NCBI RefSeq assembly: GCF_019457475.1
Contig: NZ_CP080413.1
Location: forward strand, 434,001 to 498,000
Length of the DNA: 64,000 nt
Origin: Shewanella acanthi
Lineage (GTDB): Bacteria; Pseudomonadota; Gammaproteobacteria; Enterobacterales; Shewanellaceae
Direction: 5' to 3'
Every line of letters begins with the position of its first letter. Positions within the stretch are counted from its first letter, which is position 1. The notes beneath the pieces are model-generated. The model made no database searches and was not told where the DNA came from. It worked only from the letters and a program-made list of their open reading frames with translations. Positions 44,655-53,743 of this stretch are shown here, one piece after another. The translations under genes were made by a program, and so were the position numbers.

Positions 44655-45428
44655 CTAGTTAGCCGCTTTTTGCCCCAGAAAGTGCACATAGCGGCCTAGG
44701 GAAATATAAGGTTCACGCTGGGAATATTCGAGCTCCATTGTCAGCAGCTTGTCATAATCAATATCGGTGCCACGATTTTGTTTTAGATAATCGTGGATTA
44801 CCCTAACCCCCGATTGGGTGATGAGTCCCATTCGCCATTCTTGAAACCATTGGTTAACGTCTTGAATGTATAAGGGATGGGTGGGAGTTAAGCGCACCTT
44901 TTTCTTCACCTTAAGGTCTGCGGCCACATAATCGAAATTTCCCGACACTAAGGCATGAAATCGCATGGCTTCTTTATTGTAAAACATCAGCGAAAACAGT
45001 CCGCTGGGCTTAAGCATTTCAAGCAAGCCTTCCATCGTGCTTTTGGCATCGACTAACCATTCCACCACTGCATGGCAAAGAATAACATCGAACATACCAT
45101 GTTCAGCGACCGACAACTCCTGAATAGGCGCATGTACCAGACGAATATTTAATAGCGTTTCAGAGGCATCAATTTGTGCTTTAGCTTGGGCGAGCATCTC
45201 GGCGGAGATATCACACAGAACGACCTCGTGACCTAAGCGAGCCAGTTTCTGACTGAAGTAACCAAAGCCGCCACCCGCATCTAAAATCCGCAGTTTTTGC
45301 TCACCGAATTGTGCTAATGCAGGGCTGATATCGCGCCACAGCACGGCGGCACGGATTTCACCCTTTGGGGTTCCATAAATATTCTTCGCAAATTTTTGCG
45401 CGAGTTTGTCAAAATTCTTGTCTTGCAC
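44655..45428 (-). CDS. cmoM: tRNA 5-carboxymethoxyuridine methyltransferase CmoM
   Basis: This 257-residue SAM-dependent enzyme methylates cmo5U at wobble position 34 of tRNA to mcmo5U. It starts MQDKNFDKLAQKFAKNIYGTPKG (GTG start), the conserved SmtA/CmoM opening, and has SAM motif LDAGGGFGYFSQKLA at about 48-62, VVLCDISAEML, and ILCHAVVEWL. The end YISLGRYVHFLG also fits. The Shine-Dalgarno is weak. It is a housekeeping tRNA gene, with no operon partner. Confidence 0.93.
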   Translation of the reverse strand: MQDKNFDKLAQKFAKNIYGTPKGEIRAAVLWRDISPALAQFGEQKLRILDAGGGFGYFSQKLARLGHEVVLCDISAEMLAQAKAQIDASETLLNIRLVHAPIQELSVAEHGMFDVILCHAVVEWLVDAKSTMEGLLEMLKPSGLFSLMFYNKEAMRFHALVSGNFDYVAADLKVKKKVRLTPTHPLYIQDVNQWFQEWRMGLITQSGVRVIHDYLKQNRGTDIDYDKLLTMELEYSQREPYISLGRYVHFLGQKAAN

Positions 45429-45578
45429 GGCTAACTAACAGTAAAGAGTGGGGGCGATAGTGTGGCACAGGCGCGACATTTTCGCATCCATGCAGAATCA
45501 AATGCGGATTTTAAGTCTGTGATTTGTCGCCGCTGAGTCATAGTGCATGAGTTAAATTCTGTTCATCAACTTGGGATA

Positions 45579-45731
45579 CCCAGATATCTGGGCTCTAGGG
45601 TATAATTGTTGGGTTTTTGATTTTTCTGACTCTTAAGTTTTCCATTCGTTGAGTCAGCTTCATCCTGTTAAGACGACGTTTTTCGGTTTTATTTTCGTTG
45701 TGTGGTTTGTATTACAGATGTTTGTCATCTG
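45579..45731 (+). promoter_or_regulatory. Palindromic operator, -10 box and structured leader of the MaoC gene
   Basis: A perfect 14-base palindrome CCCAGATATCTGGG (45579-45592) lies just before TATAAT (45601-45606). A long leader follows, with two inverted repeats: CTGACTC/GAGTCAG (45626-45657) and CAGATG/CATCTG around TTTGT (45715-45731). The MaoC frame begins at 45789 or 45822, so the leader is about 180 bases. The rest of the cmoM-MaoC gap (45429-45578) shows no gene. Confidence 0.5.
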
Positions 45732-45788
45732 CATTGTGTATTGCCGTTTGATACTTGCAGGGCATAGTTAATTTAAAGGTACTCAGAC

Positions 45789-46652
45789 TTGAATAATGCT
45801 TTTAGTGTTGAATTGAATGCGATGCCGTCGCTGTTTTCGCTGTATCGCAAGATTTTCTTTGGCCGTAAACCTGGTTGGGATCAGCAGCCCCTACCTTGCA
45901 TTAAGATTACCACGGCAAACGTGGGGGTTAATGCCAGCAATGTAAGCCAGTATGCCGAAGTGTGCGGTTTTCAATTCGATGGTCAGACGCTACCGCCAAC
46001 CTATTTATATACTTTGGCGTTTCGTCTGCATGCGATGATTTTTACCCATGAGGCCATTACGTTTCCGCTGATTGGTTTGATCCACCTAAAGAATCGTATT
46101 CAAGTATTTCGCCCGACCAAGGTCGATGAGTCATTTACCCTAGAATGCATATTAACCAGCAGTCGCGAAACGGATTCCGGATTAGAGTTTGAGCTAGATT
46201 CTAAGGTGTTTGTCGATGGCGAATTAGTTTGGGAATCACTGTCTACTTACCTATATCGTATCGAGTCTGCGGGTCGCAGAGTGCGTCCACCTAAGGCTAT
46301 CGAGATGGAATGGGATTCACCTAAAACCTTAGAGTTGAGTGAAGACTTAGGTCGCCGTTATGCTAAAGCCTCAGGCGATTATAATTTGATCCATTTACAT
46401 CCAGTACTGTCAAAACGCTTCGGTTTTGAGCGTGTATTGGCTCATGGCATGTGGTCAAAGGCGCGCTGTTTAGCTGAGCTAATGCCTGAGATTGGCGATC
46501 GTCCATTTACTGTGGATGTGGCTTTTAAGCTGCCGCTGCTGATGCCTGCCGAAGTGGGATTCGGTTTTCAAAAGACCGAAGACAAGTGGTTATTCGAATT
46601 ACGTGATAGCAAAGGTCGTAGGCCGCACTTAAGTGGTGATGTGCACTTCTAA
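45789..46652 (+). CDS. MaoC-like dehydratase (hot-dog hydratase)
   Basis: This 287-residue protein has a C-terminal hydratase-2 motif YAKASGDYNLIHLHP, with GFERVLAHGM behind it. Those are the Asp and His residues that add water to enoyl-CoA in R-specific hydratases. The N-terminal half looks like a second, degenerate hot-dog domain (VNASNVSQYAEVCGF, HEAITFPLIGLIHL). TTG at 45789 has AAGG nine bases upstream; ATG at 45822 (start MPSLFSLYRKIFF) is the other possible start, and is left open. It probably acts in fatty-acyl-CoA metabolism. Confidence 0.82.
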   Translation: MNNAFSVELNAMPSLFSLYRKIFFGRKPGWDQQPLPCIKITTANVGVNASNVSQYAEVCGFQFDGQTLPPTYLYTLAFRLHAMIFTHEAITFPLIGLIHLKNRIQVFRPTKVDESFTLECILTSSRETDSGLEFELDSKVFVDGELVWESLSTYLYRIESAGRRVRPPKAIEMEWDSPKTLELSEDLGRRYAKASGDYNLIHLHPVLSKRFGFERVLAHGMWSKARCLAELMPEIGDRPFTVDVAFKLPLLMPAEVGFGFQKTEDKWLFELRDSKGRRPHLSGDVHF

Positions 46653-46674
46653 GATTTAATAGCAAGCACGCAAA

Positions 46675-46703
46675 GATAAACGGCGCCCATGGTGCCGTTT
46701 ATC
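46675..46703 (+). terminator. Weak hairpin after the MaoC gene
   Basis: GATAAACGGC and GCCGTTTATC pair perfectly around nine bases, but only GTTTAAGG follows, so termination would be weak. Confidence 0.45.
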
Positions 46704-46762
46704 GTTTAAGGTGCTGATATTTAATTGATAGTCAGTGAGGATGATGTTCTTTAAGGCGTTGC

Positions 46763-47653
46763 CTAAGGTACGCTGTGTCCCGTAGATGCCTGCCAAATAC
46801 TAAACCACTGTTGCTTATCGAGCGTGATGCGCTCAGAGGCAATCGCACTGTTAATCCTGTCGATATTACCGCTACCAATAATAGGTACAGGTTTGCTCGG
46901 TAACATGCGCACCCAAGCATAGATCACTTGGCTGATATCGAGTGCGCCAACTTCATCGGCAATCACGGCTAAGGTTTGTAATAGACGGGTTGCCTGCGGA
47001 TCGGTGCGCCCAAACAATGAGCCTCCCCCAAGGCAGGACCAAGCCATGGGGCGGATGCGTTGTTGCTGGCACAAATCTAAGGTCCCATCGTGCAGGCTAT
47101 TCATCACCAGTGGTGAAATCTCCACCTGATTAGTCACTAAGGGCGCATCAACTCTTGACGCTAACAGGGAGAATTGTGCATTGGTAAAATTCGAGACGCC
47201 AAAGTGCAGTACTTTACCTGCCTGTTTTAATTCATTAAATGCCTCTGCAACTTCATCCGCATCCATCAAGGGATCGGGTCTATGGATAAGCAGTAGATCC
47301 AGATAGTCCGTCTTTAATTGCTTCAGTGAGTTGTCGACACTGGCCAAGATATGCGCTTTTGAAGTGTCATAATGATTGACGTAACGCTCGGGGCGACAAT
47401 CAAACGCAGGCTTAATGCCGCATTTACTCACGAGTTGCATTTTCTGCCGAATGGCAGGATTGAGTGCTAGGGCTTCCCCGAATAAGGTTTCGCATTGGTA
47501 CTGACCATAAATATCGGCATGATCCATGGTTGTCACGCCTAAATCCAGATATTGCTCAATCAAATTAAGGCGTTGAACTGGTGTCATATCCCAGCTATCC
47601 AGTCGCCAAAATCCGGCTACAAATTCTGAAAAGGTAAAATGGGCTGTGTTCAT
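46763..47653 (-). CDS. Aldo/keto reductase, YdhF-like
   Basis: This 296-residue NADPH-dependent reductase has a TIM barrel. The catalytic tetrad is visible: D44 and Y49 in TTMDHADIYG, K77 in SKCGIK, and H124 in LLLIHRPDP. NQVEISPL and PIIGSGNIDRI sit at the cofactor end. The E. coli YdhF subfamily is closest. GGAG lies five bases before the ATG. It has no operon partner here. The substrate is unknown. Confidence 0.9.
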   Translation of the reverse strand: MNTAHFTFSEFVAGFWRLDSWDMTPVQRLNLIEQYLDLGVTTMDHADIYGQYQCETLFGEALALNPAIRQKMQLVSKCGIKPAFDCRPERYVNHYDTSKAHILASVDNSLKQLKTDYLDLLLIHRPDPLMDADEVAEAFNELKQAGKVLHFGVSNFTNAQFSLLASRVDAPLVTNQVEISPLVMNSLHDGTLDLCQQQRIRPMAWSCLGGGSLFGRTDPQATRLLQTLAVIADEVGALDISQVIYAWVRMLPSKPVPIIGSGNIDRINSAIASERITLDKQQWFSIWQASTGHSVP

Positions 47654-47810
47654 AGGGCTCCTTTGCGCTGGCCAAGTGAGTGGAAGTGAGGCGGATGCTC
47701 AATGGGAAATAAATCTGAGCGCTAAAATGACACTTCCTCGTTGCCTATAGTGTAAATCGGAACCCTAAAAAGCTGCCAGCATAATGAAACCAAGACAAAA
47801 ATGGACAATA

Positions 47811-47840
47811 AAAAAGGCGTGTATATCGACACGCCTTTTT
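47811..47840 (-). terminator. Rho-independent terminator of the MscS-family gene
   Basis: AAAAAGGCGTGT and ACACGCCTTTTT pair around ATATCG; on the minus strand the T-run follows. It lies 16 bases after the stop. Confidence 0.92.
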
Positions 47841-47856
47841 AATCTACTTTGAGCGA

Positions 47857-49509
47857 TTACTTACTGGTGCGATAGATATGTAAATCGCGCTGAGGGAAAG
47901 GAATGCTGATACCTTCGGCATCGAAGCGCATTTTCACCTCGCGGGTGATATCCCAATACACTTCCCAGTAATCTTCGGGTCTCACCCAAGGGCGCACAAT
48001 AAAGTCCACCGAAGATTCGCCAAGCAAATGCAATTTAATGGTAGGCGCAGGCATTTTTTGCACTTTAGGATGGTTCTCTACAATTTCCTTCAGCACCGTT
48101 TCGGCGTGCTCGATGCTATCGCTATAACTGATACCAAAGGTCATATCCACTCGTCGTTGATGCTCTGCGGTAATGTTGTTAATGGTATCGCCCCAAATCT
48201 TGTTATTGGGAATAATCAGTCGTTGGTTATCCAGCGTCTTGATGGTGGTCGACACAAGGCTCATATGACTTACACGACCCGTCACGCCAGCAGCGCTGAT
48301 AAGGTCACCCACATCATAGGGGCGATAAATTAAGATCATCATCCCCGAGGCGAAATTAGACAGTGAATCCTGCAGCGCAAAACCTATGATCACACCGGCA
48401 ATACCAAAACCTGCGAGTAGTGGGCCAAGTTCAATCCCAAGCTGCGACAGCCCCACCAGTAAACCAATAGTAAACACGGCTTTGCTGGACAACGAAGTAA
48501 AGAAATCCTGTAATAACTTACTGAAATTCAGCTTCGAATTACTCACTGTATTTCTGACGATTTTCCGCGCTAATTTGCCTGCTAGACTGGCAATAAACAG
48601 AATAAGGCAGAAGAAAAACAGCTTGAATATCAGCGTAGGGCCATGGTTAACCGCTTGATCTGTAGCGGTATGTAGCCACTGTTCAAGTAAGCTTGAAGCA
48701 ACATCTATGCTCAGTACATCTTGGGTGATATCCCCTGAAACACTAAACAGGGTTTTCTTCAAACTGGCGGTGTTTTGCCCCAGAGCATCAAGCAAATCGA
48801 TATCGATACTCAGGCTTTGGCTATTTTGCGACAAACGTTCTTTAAGCTGCATCACGCGCGCTGTTTGCGCCGAAGTAACATCTTTGCCCGCATCGGTAGC
48901 GACCGTGACTGCTTTTTGCAATTGTTGCTGGTTGTAGGTCACGAAGCTGTCAAAGTTGTCAGCACGAGCGAGTAAATACTGGGTAAATTCCGCTTTTTCT
49001 GCACTGACATCTTCCCCTAATTGTTCCAGCCAATTGTAGGTTTCGAGTCTTTGTTTGTAATTTTTGTCCTTATCGAGTTCTCGCTTTGAGATAGTCAGTA
49101 GTGTGGCTTCATCATCAGCACTACCCAGTTTTTTAGAGAGCTTATTGACGCTGTCGTTATAGTAATTGTCTATCTTAAGGTTGAACTGTAATTGCTGTTG
49201 CACTAAGGCGAGCAGTTGTGTTTTGTCGATATTGCCGTCTTCAAGTAGCGCTTTAATTTTATTTCTAACAGTTAATGTCTTGGTTTGAATGCGATATTCG
49301 ATAATCGTGCGCACTTCGCCTTCGGATTGAGGCAATCTGGCAATATCAGCCTTAATGGTATTTTGCAGGCTGATGAGTTCATTCTGAGTATCAACAAGCT
49401 TTTGCGCCTCGGGTGTAGTGGCAAGAGCTTGGTCATCGGCGGCAAAAAGTTGAGGTGTGAATATCAGAGGTAAGCAGCAGAGTAGTCGTAAGCACAGCGA
49501 ACGGAACAT
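47857..49509 (-). CDS. MscS-family mechanosensitive channel with periplasmic coiled-coil domain
   Basis: The ATG at 49509 gives 550 residues with a signal peptide MFRSLCLRLLCCLPLIFTPQ, then a ~240-residue helical periplasmic domain rich in Gln/Lys/Leu coiled coil. Transmembrane helices at about 275-380 contain the MscS pore helix FGIAGVIIGFALQDSLSNFASG, followed by the beta domain (DVGDLISAAGVTGRV, RLIIPNNKIWGDTI). A TTG five codons upstream is less likely. It should release solutes on osmotic shock; MscK/YbdG-like, not the small MscS. A terminator follows. Confidence 0.92.
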   Translation of the reverse strand: MFRSLCLRLLCCLPLIFTPQLFAADDQALATTPEAQKLVDTQNELISLQNTIKADIARLPQSEGEVRTIIEYRIQTKTLTVRNKIKALLEDGNIDKTQLLALVQQQLQFNLKIDNYYNDSVNKLSKKLGSADDEATLLTISKRELDKDKNYKQRLETYNWLEQLGEDVSAEKAEFTQYLLARADNFDSFVTYNQQQLQKAVTVATDAGKDVTSAQTARVMQLKERLSQNSQSLSIDIDLLDALGQNTASLKKTLFSVSGDITQDVLSIDVASSLLEQWLHTATDQAVNHGPTLIFKLFFFCLILFIASLAGKLARKIVRNTVSNSKLNFSKLLQDFFTSLSSKAVFTIGLLVGLSQLGIELGPLLAGFGIAGVIIGFALQDSLSNFASGMMILIYRPYDVGDLISAAGVTGRVSHMSLVSTTIKTLDNQRLIIPNNKIWGDTINNITAEHQRRVDMTFGISYSDSIEHAETVLKEIVENHPKVQKMPAPTIKLHLLGESSVDFIVRPWVRPEDYWEVYWDITREVKMRFDAEGISIPFPQRDLHIYRTSK

Positions 49510-49728
49510 AGGCGTTATCTTCAATTATAATAGATGGATATATAATAGGAGTCTCGGGATCGACTGTAAAATGATTGCAGCACTATATGTCGTATTTAGG
49601 CATAAGTTGTGCGCTGTATGACAAGTTAGTTCCCTTGTATGGTGTTTCTAACCCAAAAGGCTAATTAATTCGACTGATTGCCAGTGGCTTCTGGTAAACT
49701 GTGCCCCCATTTTCAGGAAGTGTGTTCT

Positions 49729-50058
49729 ATGTTGTGTTCCCATTGTCATCAAGTGATCAAAGTCGCCGCAGTAAAGTCTCAGCGCGGCAGCGGCTTTAAT
49801 GCCCAAATCCAATGTCCGCACTGTAGAGCTTGGTTAGGTCGAAGCCCAACATTGATGAAGCTTAAAGTCTTTGCTTTTTACAGCAGTTTAGCGGCAGGAC
49901 TTTATAGTTACTTCGATACTTCGATGAGCCACATCATGCTCCCTGTGATGATTTTCAGTGTGATGCTATTACTGGTGAGTAATTTTATGGATCATCTACA
50001 AACCATAGAAGCACCTGAAAAAACCGACGACAGCGATCAAAGACAAAAGTACCGCTAA
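49729..50058 (+). CDS. Zinc-ribbon membrane protein, unknown
   Basis: The product (109 residues from ATG 49729, with AGGA upstream) has an N-terminal zinc ribbon: CSHC at the start and CPHC 30 residues on, which should bind one Zn. Two predicted helices (LKVFAFYSSLAAGLYSYF and HIMLPVMIFSVMLLLVSNF) and a charged tail follow. The ribbon is cytoplasmic if topology follows the positive-inside rule. No known family was recognised. An earlier TTG in the same frame lacks a ribosome site. Confidence 0.65.
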   Translation: MLCSHCHQVIKVAAVKSQRGSGFNAQIQCPHCRAWLGRSPTLMKLKVFAFYSSLAAGLYSYFDTSMSHIMLPVMIFSVMLLLVSNFMDHLQTIEAPEKTDDSDQRQKYR

Positions 50059-50097
50059 CGCAGCGGTTGTGGGAATTTGTAGCTGCCGATTAAAGGC

Positions 50098-50223
50098 TTA
50101 TTGTACGACTTGCTCTTGGCTTTCGAGAGAATGTTCAACGTAGTAAATTCCGCCAAATATCAATGCGCCGAAAATAATGATGCCTAGGATTAAGCCTAAG
50201 TTTTCACGGAAAAATGTCAGCAT
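50098..50223 (-). CDS. 41-residue single-helix membrane protein, unknown
   Basis: The frame reads MLTFFRENLGLILGIIIFGA at its start and continues with an apolar stretch to IYYVEHSLESQEQVVQ. It has one helix at about residues 8-30. GAGG lies eight bases before the ATG at 50223. It lies between the zinc-ribbon gene and the zinc uptake genes. The strong ribosome site, coding-like helix and a stop directly after the hydrophilic end support it; no family was recognised. Confidence 0.5.
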   Translation of the reverse strand: MLTFFRENLGLILGIIIFGALIFGGIYYVEHSLESQEQVVQ

Positions 50224-50495
50224 ATGAGTGCCTCAGGTGGATTGAAATGGACTAGGGCTTAATGCGTTAGTTGTCGATTACGCCCGCAAACACGGTCAAC
50301 ATCTTAGTTTTATCGACTTAAGCTAAGCTTAAACTGCCTATTTTTCTAGCACTTTACTCTTCTAATCCATTAGGTTTGTTGAATTTATTGCTGATTGAAA
50401 ACATCTTGTAACGCATTGAGTAGAGACTCACTTATTGCAACTGGTAAGCTGCCTAGCATAAAATCAGGCCACTTTTTAACTATGGGGACGACAGA

Positions 50496-50786
50496 GTGAG
50501 ACTGAATAGTCACATGAGACGCGCGATATCGGTATGGCTTTCAGCCGTATTGTTGCTGCTGTCTTTTGTTGCCTCTGCCCATAGTGTGACCCACCTTGAT
50601 GATGGGGCGCAGACTCACTGTACCCTGTGTTTCCATCAACATCAGTTCAATAAGATTTTGTTAACGGCGTCGCCGACGCTTGATATAGCCAAGCAGCGCA
50701 TTGACGTTACAGAATTTGCATCACCCGCTACTCGTTTTGAACACACCAGTGTTTACCAAAGCCGCGCGCCACCTGTGCAGCTCTAA
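50496..50786 (+). CDS. Exported Cys/His protein at head of the zinc operon
   Basis: This 96-residue protein from a GTG start (ATG at 50514 is the alternative) has a signal peptide (ISVWLSAVLLLLSFVASAHS) and a short metal-site-like stretch HCTLCFHQHQF at about residues 43-53, reminiscent of DUF2946-type proteins. GGGGACG precedes the GTG. It leads a four-gene plus-strand set with a His-rich outer-membrane protein and ABC transporter parts, 76 bases downstream, so a periplasmic metal-handling role is likely but unproved. Confidence 0.68.
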   Translation: MRLNSHMRRAISVWLSAVLLLLSFVASAHSVTHLDDGAQTHCTLCFHQHQFNKILLTASPTLDIAKQRIDVTEFASPATRFEHTSVYQSRAPPVQL

Positions 50787-50861
50787 ATCAACTTAACATT
50801 TTTCTTTTATTTTTCTCGAGGGCGTTAGCCAATCGAGTGCTAGTTGTATTTTGGAGTTAAC

Positions 50862-52037
50862 ATGACTGTGGTAAACAACCGAATTTCATTGGTTGCGTTG
50901 GCGTGCGCCTTTGTTTCACCGACTCTGCTTGCAGAGGATTCGAGCCTGACAAATCCTTCTATTAGTGCGGTTTTAAATGGTTATTATCAGACGGGTGAGC
51001 GCCCATTAGCAGAAAGTCCAGACGGCTTTGGCCTAGGTGAAACTGAGCTTGCAATCAGTGCCAATATCGATGATATGTTCTACGGCAAAGTGACTGGCGT
51101 GGTTGAAATCCACGACGGCGAAACTGAGCTCAATCTTGAAGAAGCCTTTATCCAAACACTCGCTATGCCTGCGGGGTTTTCGATGCGCGGTGGCCGTTTC
51201 CTGTCGGATATCGGTTACCTAAATAACCAGCATTTACACACAGATGCCTTTACCGATCGCCCGATTGCTTACCGTGCGTTTTTAGGTGGCCATTATTTCG
51301 ATGATGGTGTGCGCCTAAACTATGTTGCGCCAACGGATCTCTATTGGACCTTAGGCCTTGAAGCGTTTAAGGGGGATAGCCTACGCGCCGCCGATATTGA
51401 TGCTGATAGAGAGGTTAAAAACGTCGGTGTTTATACCTTCTACACAAAAATCGGTGGCGATATTGGCGACAACAGTTCGTGGCAGGCGGGTTTAAGCTAC
51501 CTGCGTAACGAGAACGGTCAGCTCAGTGCCCATGAAGACCATGAAGATGAAACCGTAGAGGAACATGCTCACGACCACAGCCATGCTGCATCCTACACAG
51601 GTAAAAACACCTATGGTGCTGATTTTGTCTATAAATGGGCACCAAACGGCAACTACAAATACCAAAATTTAACCCTGAGTGGTGAGTATTTCCGTGTCAG
51701 CGATTTCGTGCCAAGCGAATTGGCACTTGAGGATGCGCCGAGCAAAGATTATCACCAAGGTTGGTACTTAAGCAGTGTGTATCAATTTACCCCAAATTGG
51801 TCGGCGGGGTTACGTTATGGCCAAGTGGATACGCAAGAGCTGCACGACGAGCACTTTGATGCCCAAAAGCTCAAGGAAGCCGAGTTTAGCTTAGCTTGGC
51901 ATTCTAGCCATTTCTCAACGGTTCGTTTCCAATATACCCGTCAAGAGGGTAAGAATTTCGACGGTATCGAAGACGACAATATTTTCACCGTTCAGTACAT
52001 AATGTCTTTGGGGGCCCACGGTGCGCATCAATTCTAA
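50862..52037 (+). CDS. Zinc-related outer-membrane barrel with His-rich loop
   Basis: This 391-residue outer-membrane protein starts MTVVNNRISLVALACAFVSP with a cut near LLAED. Beta strands follow, including FGLGETELAISANIDDMFYG and MRGGRFLSDIGYLNNQHLH, and it ends in strands with VRFQYTRQEG. A loop at about nt 51528-51590 is rich in His, Asp and Glu (AHEDHEDETVEEHAHDHSH), suited to binding Zn2+. There is no TonB plug. GGAG lies before the ATG at 50862. The next gene overlaps its end by 17 bases. Zinc is inferred from the loop and neighbours. Confidence 0.82.
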   Translation: MTVVNNRISLVALACAFVSPTLLAEDSSLTNPSISAVLNGYYQTGERPLAESPDGFGLGETELAISANIDDMFYGKVTGVVEIHDGETELNLEEAFIQTLAMPAGFSMRGGRFLSDIGYLNNQHLHTDAFTDRPIAYRAFLGGHYFDDGVRLNYVAPTDLYWTLGLEAFKGDSLRAADIDADREVKNVGVYTFYTKIGGDIGDNSSWQAGLSYLRNENGQLSAHEDHEDETVEEHAHDHSHAASYTGKNTYGADFVYKWAPNGNYKYQNLTLSGEYFRVSDFVPSELALEDAPSKDYHQGWYLSSVYQFTPNWSAGLRYGQVDTQELHDEHFDAQKLKEAEFSLAWHSSHFSTVRFQYTRQEGKNFDGIEDDNIFTVQYIMSLGAHGAHQF

Positions 52038-52953
52038 TTTGTTTGCTAAATCGCTCCGCAATTTACTAAAAAGCGCCTTCGTTGTGCTTTCATTCAGTTG
52101 CGCGGGCTTTGCCCATGCCGAGCTGAATGTGTTTGCCTGTGAACCTGAGTATGCGGCGCTGGCTAAGGAGTTAGCCCCTAATGCTGAAATTTACACGGCT
52201 ACTACCGCGCTGCAGGATCCCCATCAAGTGCAGGCGCGTCCAAGCTTAATCGCCAAGATGCGTCAGGCAGATTTAGTCGTGTGCGCAGGCGCGGATCTCG
52301 AAATCGGCTGGCTGCCTATGCTGCAAATGAAGTCGGCTAATGCGAATGTTCGCTCGACGGATAAAGGGCTGTTTTTCGCGGCAGATCAAATCGATACCTT
52401 AGATAAGATCGATAATGTCGACCGCAGTATGGGCGATGTGCATGCCAAGGGTAACCCACATATTCACTTCGACCCCGTGCGCTTCTTAAATGTTGCCAAG
52501 GCCTTAAGTGCCAAGATGGTACAACTCGATCCATCTAGTGCGGAAACTTACCAGCAGTCATTAGCTGACTTTACCCAAAAATGGGAAGCGGCGATTCCGC
52601 GCTGGCAAGAACAAGCGCAAGGGCTTAAGGGGAAAAAGGTCATTGCCTACCACACAAGCTTTAGATACCTATTTAACTTCTTAGGGATAGAGCAAGTCGC
52701 CGATCTTGAGCCTAAGCCGGGTTTAGCACCGACCAGTGCTCACTTAGCTATGCTGCTAAGCCGCGCCGAGCAGGGGGATATATTGGCGGTGATCGTCGCT
52801 TCCTATCAGGATGAACGTGGTGCTAAATGGTTAGGGGAGAAGGCAAACTTGCCTGTCTTGACCCTGCCAATGTCCGTTGGAGGGAATGATGCTAGTCCGG
52901 ATCTGTTTAGCCTCTACGACAGCGTCATCGCGCTGCTCAACGGGGTGAAATAG
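52021..52953 (+). CDS. ZnuA-like metal ABC transporter substrate-binding protein
   Basis: The 310-residue protein from a GTG start at 52021, inside the preceding gene's end, has a signal peptide (NLLKSAFVVLSFSCAGFAHAE). The mature protein has the cluster A-I metal-binding fold. Ligand candidates are H68 in DPHQV, H147 and H149 in NPHIHFDP and H211 in AYHTSFRYL. It lacks the His-rich loop of E. coli ZnuA. Zn2+ or Mn2+ should bind and be handed to the permease five bases downstream. No ATPase gene follows in the operon. Confidence 0.88.
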   Translation: MRINSNLFAKSLRNLLKSAFVVLSFSCAGFAHAELNVFACEPEYAALAKELAPNAEIYTATTALQDPHQVQARPSLIAKMRQADLVVCAGADLEIGWLPMLQMKSANANVRSTDKGLFFAADQIDTLDKIDNVDRSMGDVHAKGNPHIHFDPVRFLNVAKALSAKMVQLDPSSAETYQQSLADFTQKWEAAIPRWQEQAQGLKGKKVIAYHTSFRYLFNFLGIEQVADLEPKPGLAPTSAHLAMLLSRAEQGDILAVIVASYQDERGAKWLGEKANLPVLTLPMSVGGNDASPDLFSLYDSVIALLNGVK

Positions 52954-52957
52954 TCCT

Positions 52958-53743
52958 ATGTTCGATCTGGAACTGATGTCGATTTTACTGCCAGCACTCG
53001 CGGCGGGGATCTTAGTATTATCAACGCATATAGTGCTAGGTAAACAAGTACTTAAGCGCGGGATTATCTTTATCGATCTTGCCATTGCGCAGGTCGCGGC
53101 CCTTGGCGCCATCGTGGCGCACATGGACCACACAATAGAGGAAATGCCCTATTCAGAGGTGTGGATGCCGGCGATATTTGCTATCGGCGGGGCAGGTTTT
53201 ATTGCTTGGTTGTCAAAGCGAATGGCGAGTGAATTAGAGGCCATGATTGGTTGCTTCTATGTGCTATCCGCTGTCGCCGCCATGCTGCTGCTCGCTAATG
53301 ATCCCCATGGCGCTGAGTTGCTGAAGCAATTGATGTCAGGTCAGATCCTGTGGGTAAGCTGGTCGCAGTTAATTCTGCCTGCTGTGGTGTATACGGCAGT
53401 GCTGGCAACGATTTTCCTGCGTCCACAAATCCTAAATGGCGCCGGATTTTACCTCTTGTTTGCAATAGTGATTACGTTATCGGTTGAACTGGTTGGCGTA
53501 TATTTGGTGTTCAGTACTTTGATTTTGCCTGCTCTGGCACTAAACAAATATCGAGGAAAAAACAGCTTATTTTACGCCTATATAGTGGGCTTAGCGGGTT
53601 ATGTGTTAGGTCTAGTGATTTCGGCGACGATGGACTTACCGAGCGGCGCTGCCATTGTGGCGACATTGGCGTTAAGTGCGTTGGTATTTCGTTTAGTATT
53701 GTTGAAGTTTGCACCAGCTCCAAACGGTGAATATCAAGGCTGA
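52958..53743 (+). CDS. Metal ABC transporter permease (ABC-3 family)
   Basis: This 261-residue inner-membrane protein has seven to eight helices and ABC-3 family motifs: LVLSTHIVLGKQVLKRGIIF, DLAIAQVAALGAIVA, and VGVYLVFSTLILPALAL, which carry the transmembrane signatures of ZnuB-like permeases. It should pair with the substrate-binding protein before it and an ATPase encoded elsewhere. The next plus-strand gene is plsC, 213 bases on, so the ATPase is absent from this operon. Confidence 0.9.
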   Translation: MFDLELMSILLPALAAGILVLSTHIVLGKQVLKRGIIFIDLAIAQVAALGAIVAHMDHTIEEMPYSEVWMPAIFAIGGAGFIAWLSKRMASELEAMIGCFYVLSAVAAMLLLANDPHGAELLKQLMSGQILWVSWSQLILPAVVYTAVLATIFLRPQILNGAGFYLLFAIVITLSVELVGVYLVFSTLILPALALNKYRGKNSLFYAYIVGLAGYVLGLVISATMDLPSGAAIVATLALSALVFRLVLLKFAPAPNGEYQG

